The position numbers and the translations under genes were made by a program. A stretch of 64,000 nucleotides of DNA from Virgibacillus_P tibetensis (GTDB lineage Bacteria > Bacillota > Bacilli > Bacillales > Amphibacillaceae). Of the stretch, positions 25,740-34,399 are shown one piece after another. The notes beneath the pieces were generated by a model. It searched no databases, was not told where the DNA came from, and was given only the letters and a program-made list of their open reading frames with translations. The stretch covers positions 1 through 64,000 of the forward strand of contig NZ_JARZFX010000011.1 in NCBI RefSeq assembly GCF_036026595.1, given 5' to 3'. Positions within the stretch are counted from its first letter, which is position 1. Each line of letters begins with the position of its first letter.

Positions 25740-26600
25740 TCACTTGTGAAGATCGGCCACGCAACAGTTTGTCTATAGCTAAGTGAATTTGAGGTCCTAC
25801 ATTGCCAGGTAAAACGGGTAGTTCTTTAACCACCTCATAGGTTACAACTTTATCTATATCTTTTTTTTAATCATGTTTAGCGGCCGAATTATCTTACGTA
25901 ATTCACATTTGAAATATCATAATGTTCCAAAACCACAGGGTCTACTAGAAGGTTGCCTAGGAGATAATACCATATTTATTTTAGTACCTTTCTCCAGATT
26001 AATTTTCTCTGGAGTGTATCCTTCTGGCCATGGTGATTGTTCCTTTATTAACTTAATATATGAATCTTTAATGTCTTCCACTGTTTTATTTCCATCCATT
26101 GATAGCTCTAAGAACTCATTCCATGTATTTTTAGATCATCCTTGGTTTATAGCCTCTTGATTTATACTTCTCAAGTTTATTCTAGAATGAATTTCTTCTG
26201 AAGTAAGTTTCCCATATTTATTTCTTAAATACTCAATTCTACTCTGTTTTGATTCAATATTATTATTCCCAACATTCACACCATCTGTCTTACCCAATGC
26301 ATCCCTTATCTTACTAGAAAATAAGTGGGTATTCTCGGTAGGCATACGTATGTTGTCAATCTCATCCATCGCTACAGATTTCGAGACGAAGTAATATTCC
26401 TCGTATTCGTAATCGCTGTATCAGCAAGCCTTCCTAAATCTGCTGCGTCTCTTGCTAACTTATCCTTTGCTAGTCTTGCAGTATCACTTAACACATTTCC
26501 CGCACTTCGTAGGGGCTTGAGATTGCTTCCCACCTTCAATCACCAAATTGCCAACATGGTTCAATTCCCGCTGAATGCTTGTCTGAAGGGCTTTATTTGA
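25740..26600 (-). pseudogene. Degenerate copy of a Pre-toxin TG polymorphic toxin (copy 4)
   Basis: Several frames in series on the minus strand match the toxin at 31129-32418: SRIEYLRNKYGKLTSEEIHS, then DSYIKLIKEQSPWPEGYTP, then a broken tail matching the GPVGPQI...DKF region. The 5' side matches the shared KDKLARDAADLGRLAD stretch and stops near the LNHVGNLV block, where about 300 N-terminal residues are missing. Stops and frame changes (near 25870, 26120 and 26380) make it non-functional. No immunity gene follows it on the 3' side. Confidence 0.8.
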
Positions 26601-26788
26601 CAACCATGACCTCCAATTTTGAGTTGATTTGTCCTGCGATCTCTTGGCTGTTTAATCACCCATTTAGCATTACATCAACAGTGTGGTCATCGTTTATCTT
26701 ATAGAATAAAAAGAAAAGCCAACCGTTATATTAAAAAAAATCTTGCAGTTGGCATTTCTCTTTCAATTAATTATTTAAAAAACAGGAT
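26601..26788 (-). other. Scar of a lost toxin-partner gene plus terminator
   Basis: Just 5' of the broken toxin, minus-strand codons read QEIAGQINSKLEV, a version of the QAIAEQIIAKLEV tail found before the intact toxin at 29518. A stem GCCAAC / GTTGGC with a TTTTCTTTTT run (about 26712-26757) terminates the immunity gene at 26789. Confidence 0.5.
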
Positions 26789-27130
26789 TTACTTCCAACC
26801 ATGAAATTCTAAAAATTTATCTGGTATTCTTAATTCTATTTGTTGTTCTAACTCTTTTAAAAAGATAGTCATGTCTGCCTTGTCATACCATTTTTGGCTG
26901 CTTTTTAAACTAATTCCCACTTCACCATTAATAATTGCACAACCGAAAGCTCCTCGATCATAATTGAGAACAATATTGAAATAGTTATACATAGTAAATT
27001 GCATACTGAACATCGTATAAGGTGTATCTGTTTGTTCATATATAGAAAAACTTCCAATTTTGTCCTTAAAATATCCTTTAAGTTCATTTTTTATCTCATC
27101 TTTTATTACTTCGTAACCCCTATTTTGCAA
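26789..27130 (-). CDS. Putative immunity protein, family not recognised
   Basis: A 113-residue soluble protein with aromatic-rich strands (MFSMQFTMYNYFNIVLNYDR) and the ending LRIPDKFLEFHGWK. It lies second behind the full toxin at 27635, with a terminator right after. Size, AT-richness and position fit an immunity gene of a toxin cassette. It may be the orphan partner of a lost toxin. No domain assigned. Confidence 0.5.
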   Translation of the reverse strand: MQNRGYEVIKDEIKNELKGYFKDKIGSFSIYEQTDTPYTMFSMQFTMYNYFNIVLNYDRGAFGCAIINGEVGISLKSSQKWYDKADMTIFLKELEQQIELRIPDKFLEFHGWK

Positions 27131-27244
27131 TCCATATCCAATCCTTTTTAATGTTAATTTATCAAAACCATAACTATTTTGTAAATACTTTCCCTAAGTG
27201 TTTCCTTTTAACCTGTTCTTTTATAAAAAACATATTCTGTTGTA

Positions 27245-27622
27245 TTATAATTTCTTTTTTCTCTCACAAAGGATAACTTCATCTAACGGAACAATTTTTT
27301 CATAATAATATTTATCTGTCCTATCAAAGCCCATGCTGTTTGCAATTGTAGAATCTGATGTTCCTAAATTCACAGTTTTCTTTTTTTCATTTACTATAGC
27401 ATCATACTCTTTATCCCGATAAATTGCATACGGATGTATATAATATACATCGCCTACTTCATTGGAGTCTATTTCCTTTTGATATACTCCATCTGCGTAT
27501 CTTTCAAACCCTTTTTTCAGATCTTTACTAGCGTTACTAATTAAGAATGATTTACCGCGACTTCCTTTTACTAATCTATATTCTTCACCATTATAATTCG
27601 TATATTCTCCTTTTCTTACCAT
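27245..27622 (-). CDS. Putative immunity protein paired with the toxin at 27635
   Basis: 125 residues beginning MVRKGEYTNYNGEEYRLVKG, starting 12 bases after the toxin stop behind GGAGGAATT. Such tight toxin-then-small-gene spacing is the standard layout of polymorphic toxin and immunity pairs. The fold is not recognised, with alternating strand-like segments and a basic C-terminus (CERKKKL). Confidence 0.6.
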   Translation of the reverse strand: MVRKGEYTNYNGEEYRLVKGSRGKSFLISNASKDLKKGFERYADGVYQKEIDSNEVGDVYYIHPYAIYRDKEYDAIVNEKKKTVNLGTSDSTIANSMGFDRTDKYYYEKIVPLDEVILCERKKKL

Positions 27623-27634
27623 AATTAATTCCTC

Positions 27635-29518
27635 CTACGGTACTGGAATAAACAGTTTTAGTTTTTCATCGTAAACAGCAACTAGCTTTTCAATATTATT
27701 TGTTACACTATAAAGTTCTGCACCATCATTAGGTAAGTATCTACCATCAAATTGCCATTCAGGTACTATTTCTCCGTTTCTCGAGCCAGTAAAACAATTC
27801 TGTGTACAAGGGGGACCATCAGTATTTCGTCCTCCAAAACTTTCTCCATACGGTATATCAAAATTATCTACTCTATTTGATTTGAAAATTATCTTACCAT
27901 AACTATCACCTTCATCTGGAAATGGTCTACTTCCATCCCAAGACTTATAATCTAAACGAGAAGATTCAACTACATCATTATAGTTTTTTATATGACCTAC
28001 ATCATCAGTTTTTGCAACATAACCGCCTATTTCAGTGTACTCACCTAATAAATACTTTTCTATATCATTCGCCGGTATTGTTTTTTGCAGTACAGTATCC
28101 TTTGTGATAGGAGGAACAAAATCACGAATATGCTTCATTATCAAAATCTCAGACTCATTAAGCTCAGTTACTGATTTTAATTTCAACTTATTAAACTCAT
28201 CTATTGTTAAATTATGTTCCTTTAGCACTCTATCTATTTGATTCCTAAAACTACTTGGAGATAATATAGATTCATTCACCTTTGCTCCAACGTTTATACT
28301 CTCTGATTTACTTAACGCATCCTTAATTTTACCTTCAAAGAAATGCGTATTCTCGGCATTCACACGTACATTTCCAACCCCATCTATCGTAACTACTTTC
28401 CGAGTGGATAATATATTTTTTCCACCAGTAACTGCAGAATCCGCTATTCTCCCCAATTCTACTGCATCTCTAGCTAACTTATCCTTCGCTAATTTTGCAG
28501 TATCACTTACCACATTTCCAGCATTTCTCAGGCGAGCTTGAGATTGCTTCCCAGCTTCAATCACCAAATTCCCAACATGGTTCAATTCCCGCTGAATGCT
28601 TGTTTTAACACCTGCTTTCAGACCAAATTGTCCCATGTCTGCTGCTTGATTCGATACACGCACAAAACTACTGAATTTCTTCATGCCTGCTACACTCGGG
28701 ATGATATCCAATGGTGCTAAGGCCCCTCGAAACCAGCGTTCTCCCGTATTCAGTTCTCTACCTGAAATCCAATCCTTACCGGATACGGCTGTTGTTATTT
28801 CTAGACTACCATAGACAGCTCCTAGCGCCAAGGCGGCTGGTGGACAAATTACCGCTGTCCCACCAATGACAACCAATGCCCCGATATTCACCCAAAATTC
28901 TTTATTAAACTGTTGATCTTTAATGGACTCGTATTCGAACGCATTCATATTAACTGCCGCCATACGATACGATTCGAAGGAAAAATCTTGATCGGAATTT
29001 TCTGCCTTCCACATATCATATTCAATTCGCATCTGGTCTCCATAAAAGGTATCTCCGCTGAATAGATCGTCCAGGCTTACTTCCGCTTTTGGCACCTCCC
29101 GCTTTTCCTGAATACCTTGCCCATGATAAATAATCTGCGTCTCTGTTACCCCAATTCGATTACTCGTTGTGTAATTCGATATTGTTGCAGCTTGCATGAC
29201 TTCAATAAATGCATCGATATCTTCGTAGAATGGCTGATCGATTGTACGCTCTACAATGTCACCAACCTTCCCCGTAAAGCTGTGCATTACCTTAAAGTTA
29301 TCGAATAACTGTTGATACTCATTTTTACGATCAATGTGAGAAAAGGAAATGACACCATCACTATCAAATATTGCAATATCTGATTCTGCATCCTCTAGAT
29401 TCTCAGTTACATCCTTTAACTCATCGATCATCCCTTTGCCCCAACGTCCTAACCCTATTAGATCTCCTAGGCCCGATCTCATCTTCTCCCAGTCTGCAGG
29501 GATGTATTTAACATCCAT
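27635..29518 (-). CDS. Full-length Pre-toxin TG polymorphic toxin (probable T7SS effector)
   Basis: 627 residues, start ATG behind GGAGGTCTAATAG. Residues 1-200 form a helical domain that is not LXG (MDVKYIPADWEKMRSGLGDL, then DRTIDQPF-like ERTIDQPFYEDIDAF). Residues about 205-290 hold a hydrophobic ICPPAALALGAVYGSLEIT and the TG motif NTGERWFRGALAPLDIIP typical of Pre-toxin TG. A variable linker leads to a C-terminal domain (about 490-627) with IGGYVAKTDDVGHIKNYNDV, then RLDYKSW and YGKIIFKS, a toxin tip I could not name. Export by the T7SS at 50-60 kb is inference. Confidence 0.75.
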   Translation of the reverse strand: MDVKYIPADWEKMRSGLGDLIGLGRWGKGMIDELKDVTENLEDAESDIAIFDSDGVISFSHIDRKNEYQQLFDNFKVMHSFTGKVGDIVERTIDQPFYEDIDAFIEVMQAATISNYTTSNRIGVTETQIIYHGQGIQEKREVPKAEVSLDDLFSGDTFYGDQMRIEYDMWKAENSDQDFSFESYRMAAVNMNAFEYESIKDQQFNKEFWVNIGALVVIGGTAVICPPAALALGAVYGSLEITTAVSGKDWISGRELNTGERWFRGALAPLDIIPSVAGMKKFSSFVRVSNQAADMGQFGLKAGVKTSIQRELNHVGNLVIEAGKQSQARLRNAGNVVSDTAKLAKDKLARDAVELGRIADSAVTGGKNILSTRKVVTIDGVGNVRVNAENTHFFEGKIKDALSKSESINVGAKVNESILSPSSFRNQIDRVLKEHNLTIDEFNKLKLKSVTELNESEILIMKHIRDFVPPITKDTVLQKTIPANDIEKYLLGEYTEIGGYVAKTDDVGHIKNYNDVVESSRLDYKSWDGSRPFPDEGDSYGKIIFKSNRVDNFDIPYGESFGGRNTDGPPCTQNCFTGSRNGEIVPEWQFDGRYLPNDGAELYSVTNNIEKLVAVYDEKLKLFIPVP

Positions 29519-29660
29519 CTATTAGACCTCCAATTTTGCGATGATTTGTTCTGCTATCGCTTGATCGGTTTCAATGATTATATTTGTATGATAAATTCCA
29601 TATAAAAGCCAACAGGATCTATTCGAAAGATAGCTGCTGGCTTTTTATTATAAAAGGTCC
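29519..29660 (-). other. Scar of an upstream partner gene and a terminator
   Basis: The codons just before the toxin ATG read ETDQAIAEQIIAKLEV then stop, the tail of a vanished gene. Upstream of it lies a stem AAAAGCCA(A)CAG / CTG(C)TGGCTTTTT (29603-29650), able to stop transcription in both directions. Confidence 0.55.
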
Positions 29661-29748
29661 TAAATTCTTTTGTTGTTTATTATAACTTTATTAATATAAG
29701 GAAGATTTAACATTTAGTTCCTAATAATAATTTGGTATTCTTAATACT

Positions 29749-30165
29749 TCATTTACCCTTACTAACGCCCCCACCATTCCCCTTCCTCACTGCAAAATGA
29801 TACCCACCCATGCTATCCTGCACAAGTCCGATTTCAGGCATATGTACCCGATACCACTCTCGGATATTCGTTAAGGTTGGTAGCTTTGGGGCAGCTGTAA
29901 TTGGTGAGGTAGCTACACCACTTTTTGCCGAACTTACGGTTGCTCCGCCTTTTGGGGTACTTGGTTTGGTTTTCGGAGCAGAGACGCCTCGAACGCCAGC
30001 AAAGGTGGTCGCAACTCCGAAGCTTGCTAGCCAGTGTTCCTTTGAAAAGGATTCTTCTGGACTTACGGCTGACTGAACCATCTCAACACTACCGATTGTT
30101 GCCCAGTTTACAAAATCTTTTGGGGAATTGAACATGTTTTCTGCATTATACTGTAGACCGCTATA
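29749..30165 (-). pseudogene. 3' fragment of a different T7SS toxin
   Basis: The frame carries NSPKDFVNWATIGSVEMVQ and PEESFSKEHWLASFGVATTF, a pre-toxin segment common in LXG toxins, then a linker rich in Ser, Pro and Lys and GYHFAVRKGNGGGVSKGK. The 5' end runs straight into the transposase fragment near 30165-30183, so everything upstream is lost. No immunity gene directly follows. It is unrelated to the Pre-toxin TG copies. Confidence 0.65.
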
Positions 30166-30454
30166 CGAACTCTGGAAATTCATCCTGCAATAATCTCGAT
30201 GATCGACCTTTTAGATACTGCATTATTTTGCTTGAAGCCATACTTGGAGGACAAGACAGCAACAAATGAATATGATCCTTCCCTACACTTCTTTGTAGAA
30301 TTGTTATGTTTCTCGCTTCGCATCCTTGCTTAATCAACTCTCTTGTTCTGAACGCAATTTGGCCTCGTAATACCTTATATCTATATTTTGTCACCCAGAT
30401 CACATGATACTTTATGTCATAAACCGCATGACTTCTTTTTCTATACCCGTCCAT
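30161..30454 (-). pseudogene. tnpA: Truncated IS200/IS605 transposase TnpA
   Basis: 97 residues of a Y1 transposase: HAVYDIKYHVIWVTKYRYK at the start and the HUH motif DHIHLLLSCPP near residue 60. It ends at LQDEFPEFV where full proteins continue for 30-50 residues, so the catalytic Tyr helix is gone. The 3' junction fuses into a toxin fragment in another frame. Inactive. Confidence 0.85.
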
Positions 30455-30483
30455 ACTTTCACCTCACATTACCAGTATGGACA

Positions 30484-30550
30484 TAGAAGGGAAAGGCTAA
30501 AAGCTAATACCGTCTAAAGATGGTGGAGTTAGACCACGCATTTGTAAGTT
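30484..30550 (-). mobile_element. Left-end region of the IS200/IS605 element remnant
   Basis: Upstream of tnpA a small hairpin (TCTAA-N11-TTAGA) with a GGTGG-rich loop sits in the usual position of an IS200-type subterminal palindrome. The right end was not found; the element is truncated at about 30165. Confidence 0.5.
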
Positions 30551-30564
30551 AAAAAGAGATGATA

Positions 30565-31122
30565 TTAATATGCTAAATTAGCTTTACTCAATTTCCCAGT
30601 TTTTATATCTATCATACAATGCCAAGTATTTCTACCGTATGAATCAGCATGTTTTTTACTACCTTCAGTTACAACAGATGGTCTATTGTTAATTGATGAC
30701 AAATATAGTAATTGATATTCTTCAGGAACAACTTGCTCAAATAGCAACATACCGTTTAATTTAAAACCTAATAATTTTCCGTTTCCTTGCCTAGTTCTGG
30801 TAATAACCATAACTACCTCTTCTTCAACATATAACCTTGCATTCTCAATATAATCACAATTAATATCAATGATTTCCCCATTATGTTCCCATGAAATTCC
30901 CCCTAATTTTTTATTATATTCGAATATCTTCTTCCCCTCATATGATAGATAGTATATTTGATTTTCTGAGAAGTCTTTTCCACATACTACATATATATGC
31001 TTTTGATTTACTTCTAAATTTGCAAAATTAATATCTTGTAAATTTAATGCTATATTTCTCCCTTTGTGATTCCATCGAATACTGTCGGAATCCCATGTAA
31101 AATCCTTTATATCCATATTCAA
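30565..31122 (-). CDS. Putative immunity protein for the toxin copy at 31129
   Basis: 185 residues, start 6 bases after the toxin stop, with a beta-rich pattern (DSDSIRWNHKGRNIALNLQD, ISWEHNGEIIDINCDYIENA, HCMIDIKTGKLSKANLAY) suggestive of a small beta-propeller-like repeat. Placement argues for an immunity role. No characterised family recognised. Confidence 0.55.
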   Translation of the reverse strand: MNMDIKDFTWDSDSIRWNHKGRNIALNLQDINFANLEVNQKHIYVVCGKDFSENQIYYLSYEGKKIFEYNKKLGGISWEHNGEIIDINCDYIENARLYVEEEVVMVITRTRQGNGKLLGFKLNGMLLFEQVVPEEYQLLYLSSINNRPSVVTEGSKKHADSYGRNTWHCMIDIKTGKLSKANLAY

Positions 31123-31128
31123 ACCCCT

Positions 31129-32418
31129 TTATCTATTCGGCCGTACCGAAGTAATCTCCAAATAATCCACTTTATTAACTTTCCTATCTAGTAATAATTG
31201 CAACTGTGTTCCCCCACCTGGTAAAAACTTATCTGCTGCAAGGTCGATTTGGGGACCAACCGGACCTTCTAAAACAGGTAACTCAACCCCCTTTTTAACT
31301 CTATATGTTACTACTTTACCAAAGTCTTCCTTCCACTCTGATTTTATTGCTAAATTATTCTTAGCATACTCCACACCTGCAATCTTGTCGTACGTTCCAA
31401 AACCGCCCGGTCTATTTAACGGCTGAGCATTATCTAATACCATTTCAAATGTATCTCCAGGTTGAAGTATCTTCTTAGTTGGATTATACCCTTCTGGCCA
31501 AGGTGATTGTTCTTTTACTAATTTTATATATGAATCTTTGATTTCTTCAACTGTTCTTTTTCCACTTTTTGACACTTCTAAAAATTCACTCCAAGTATTT
31601 TTTGAACCTTGCTTTATTGCCTCTTCGTTTATTCCTCTCATATTTATTCTAGAATGGAGTTCCTCTGGGGTAAGCCTGCCATATTTATTTCTTAAATACT
31701 CAATTCTACTTTTAGTAACACTACTATTTAGCTTAATCCCTCCGACTTCCACATTATAAGTCTTACCCAACGCATCCTTGACTTTCCCTTCAAAGAAATG
31801 CGTATTTTCTTTAGGTATACGAACTGTTCCAAATCCATCCATTTGAACAATGTTTCGGGTTGATGTAATATTTTTCGTTTTTGTGAGGGCAGTGTCCGCA
31901 ACTCTTCCAAGTTCTGCTGCATCTCTCGCTAATTTATCCTTCACACTTGTTGTTGTTTCTTTTATCACTGCTCCTGCATTCTTCAACCGAATTGTGGATT
32001 GCTTCCCAGCTTCAACCACCAAATTCCCAACATGGTTCAATTCCCGCTGAATACTAGTCTTAACACCAGCTTTCAGACCAAATTGTCCCATGTCTGCTGC
32101 TTGATTCGATACACGCACACCACTACTGAATTTCTTCATGCCTGCTACACCCGGGATGATATCCAATGGTGCTAATGCTCCTCGAAACCAGCGTTCTCCC
32201 GTATTCAGTTCTCTACCTGAAATCCAATCCTTAACGGATACGGCTGTTGTTATTTCCAGACTACCATAGACAGATCCTAGCGCCAGGGCTGCTGGTGGAC
32301 AAATTACCGCTGCCCCAACAATGACAACCAATGCCCCGATATTCACCCAAAATTCTTTGTTAAACTGTTGATCCTTAATGGACTCATATTCGAACGCATT
32401 CATATTAACTGCTGCCAT
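31129..32418 (-). pseudogene. N-terminally truncated Pre-toxin TG toxin (copy 2)
   Basis: From MAAVNMNAFEYESIKDQQF on, the middle domain is nearly identical to the full toxin (NTGERWFRGALAPLDIIPGV, TSIQRELNHVGNLV). The C-terminal tip is different: SRIEYLRNKYGRLTPEELHS, then VVTYRVKKGVELPVLEGPVG and FLPGGGTQLQLLLDR. Such VxEGPVGxQ...GGGTQ tails occur in ADP-ribosyltransferase-like toxins, a tentative hint. The roughly 190-residue N-terminal domain is missing; upstream DNA switches to a piece resembling the gene at 36311. It could still yield a toxin fragment, but without export signals. Confidence 0.75.
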
Positions 32419-32998
32419 ACGATACGATTCGAACGAAAAGTCTTGGTTAATTCCTACTTCATTCTCTTTTAATTTGTGATTCCCAAACCAATTTATTTAC
32501 TTTAAACCTTCCTCAACAATTATTTTCTAGTAAGATAAGGGATACGTTGGGTAAGACGGATGATGTTCATGACTGTTGATCCTTAATGGACTCGTATTCG
32601 AACGCCTTTGCCCCAACGTCCCAGTCCTATTAGATCACCTAAACCGCATTTCATCTTCTCCCAGTCTGCAGGGATGTATTTAACATCCTTATCAAGAACA
32701 AATATCTTGGATTAAATACCTGCTCAACTACTGTAAACTTACACTTAATTACAGATTGTGATTTTAAAATTATTTCACATGCCTAAAATGTATTTACAGT
32801 CACTATCATAGCTAATTAACCAGGATTGTTAGTAATTTTATTGACTTAAATTCCAGACATAGTAACTGTTTTTTACAAAGAGAATATTTCTCTTGATGCG
32901 TAAGAGCCATCTATAGTTTATTCAATCTTTATATCTTTCCTCATTATAATGCTTTTTCCAACCTAGACAGTGACCATTTTCTATGTAACTGTTTAAGC
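32419..32998 (-). other. Recombination scars without an intact gene
   Basis: About 32440-32530 matches 36455-36545 (part of the Imm59-like gene). About 32575-32610 repeats an AFEYESIKDQQ-coding stretch. About 32605-32690 matches the first 25 codons of the full toxin (MDVKYIPADWEKM). From 32700 to 32998 nothing was recognised. Confidence 0.6.
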
Positions 32999-33391
32999 TC
33001 AAACAACCGTTTCACTACTTCTGCATGACTTATGAATACTGTAAAATGGTTGTTCAATACTTTTAATATCACAACCGTATTTCTTCAACTCTCTCTGTAT
33101 TAGCACCTTGACAATATCCGACCGCCATAATCGACTTGTATTGAGCACGACCACGTAATCTATTTGAACAGACGAAAGGTGAGCCAACATTTCCTGTAAG
33201 CCCACCCTGTCTATTTCCAATGCTTCTTCATTCAGTTTGGCACCGCTAATTCCTTCATCTCTAAAAATATGTATCAAGTTCCAGCCTTGTTCTTCACAAT
33301 ATGCTTTGATTTCATCTTCTTGATACTTCAAGCTGTATCCATCTCTTGCTTGTCCTTGAGTTGAGACTCGTATATACCCAACAACGTTCAA
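32999..33391 (-). pseudogene. Truncated serine recombinase (catalytic domain only)
   Basis: 130 residues: YIRVSTQGQARDGYSLKYQ with the nucleophile Ser, then DEGISGAKLNEEA and VVVLNTSRLWRSD with the conserved Arg. After SIEQPFYSI the frame runs into an unrelated tail (HKSCRSSETVV) and stops. The DNA-binding region of resolvases or large serine integrases is absent. Probably the relic of the element that brought or shuffled toxin cassettes. Confidence 0.8.
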
Positions 33392-34069
33392 CTTTTGACC
33401 CTCCCGTTACGGAAATTACAATTTATGTAACGTTTTTTTAAACGAATAGCGAGTATTATACGACCGTCTCTAGTAAAAATACAACCCAATTTTTATAAGC
33501 CAAAGCAGTATAAAAAACACTCTTTGGCTTTACCCATTATTAATCGCCACGAGCTTTTTCATTCTCGTTAGTTTGGTAGTTATGTAATGTCATAACTACC
33601 CCTACCATTTAAAATGTCATCTCGCCTAATTCTCGTTCTTTTCAACCAACCTAAGTATTAAAATGGTACTCCATGATGGTACAACCATCATGAGTTATGA
33701 ATTTCAGATAAAATGTCATTAATGTTACCCTATCATAAATTCTTTATTTCTTTTTCGTTCGTTTTACTTAATGTAACAGTTAAATTCCTCCATAATCACT
33801 ACTAGCTTTGTTTTTCTCGTTTCCAAATAAAATTCGAGTATATAATGTGCTTTCTTTTTGTATCTTTGGTAATTCAACCAACCTTGTACGTCCGCTTACC
33901 ATCATGAGTTTTTGACTCAAATATTCGTTTTGAAAATAAAGCATTTTAAATTTTTTTTAAAAAAACTTTGAAAGGCATCTTCCAACAAGGCCATTACTAT
34001 TCTATATCGTTCATTGAACATTTATTGTACTAGGAATCTATTCCTTTTCCCTAAGAAAAAAGTAAATAA
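33392..34069. other. Gene-free AT-rich gap with inverted repeats
   Basis: Contains a stem AAGCCAAAG / CTTTGGCTT (33497-33530), a perfect 10-bp inverted repeat GGTAGTTATG / CATAACTACC (33575-33600), and a repeated ACCATCATGAGTT (near 33685 and 33898). No frame with a ribosome site was seen. Confidence 0.5.
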
Positions 34070-34384
34070 TTATACTACATCAGTTTTTACTAAATTCCAT
34101 AATTTATCATTTAGTTCGCTAATAGGTTTGTTTATCATAACTCTTTCCTTGGCATCGTCTTTCCAGACATAGAAATCAGTTAATCCACCTCTGATAGGAT
34201 AAAGACCTTCAACTAAAGTATTTATTCTGTTTTCTTTTATCTCATTATTGGAATTGGATTTAATAATATTCAATATATCTTCAAGTTGAGCTATTTGATA
34301 GGAAATTTGTCCGTTATTATACCTTTTTAATATAGATAGTAAATCAATCACAGTGCTCTCAATATTTTTAATTTTATTATCCAT
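34070..34384 (-). CDS. Putative immunity protein for the toxin copy at 34400
   Basis: 104 residues, largely helical at the N-terminus, with GLYPIRGGLTDFYVWKDDAK and INKPISELNDKLWNLV in the second half, a pattern seen in small immunity proteins of polymorphic toxins as I remember them. It starts 15 bases after the toxin stop. A functional antitoxin could persist although the toxin gene is broken. Confidence 0.55.
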   Translation of the reverse strand: MDNKIKNIESTVIDLLSILKRYNNGQISYQIAQLEDILNIIKSNSNNEIKENRINTLVEGLYPIRGGLTDFYVWKDDAKERVMINKPISELNDKLWNLVKTDVV

Positions 34385-34399
34385 AAAATCAACTCCAAA

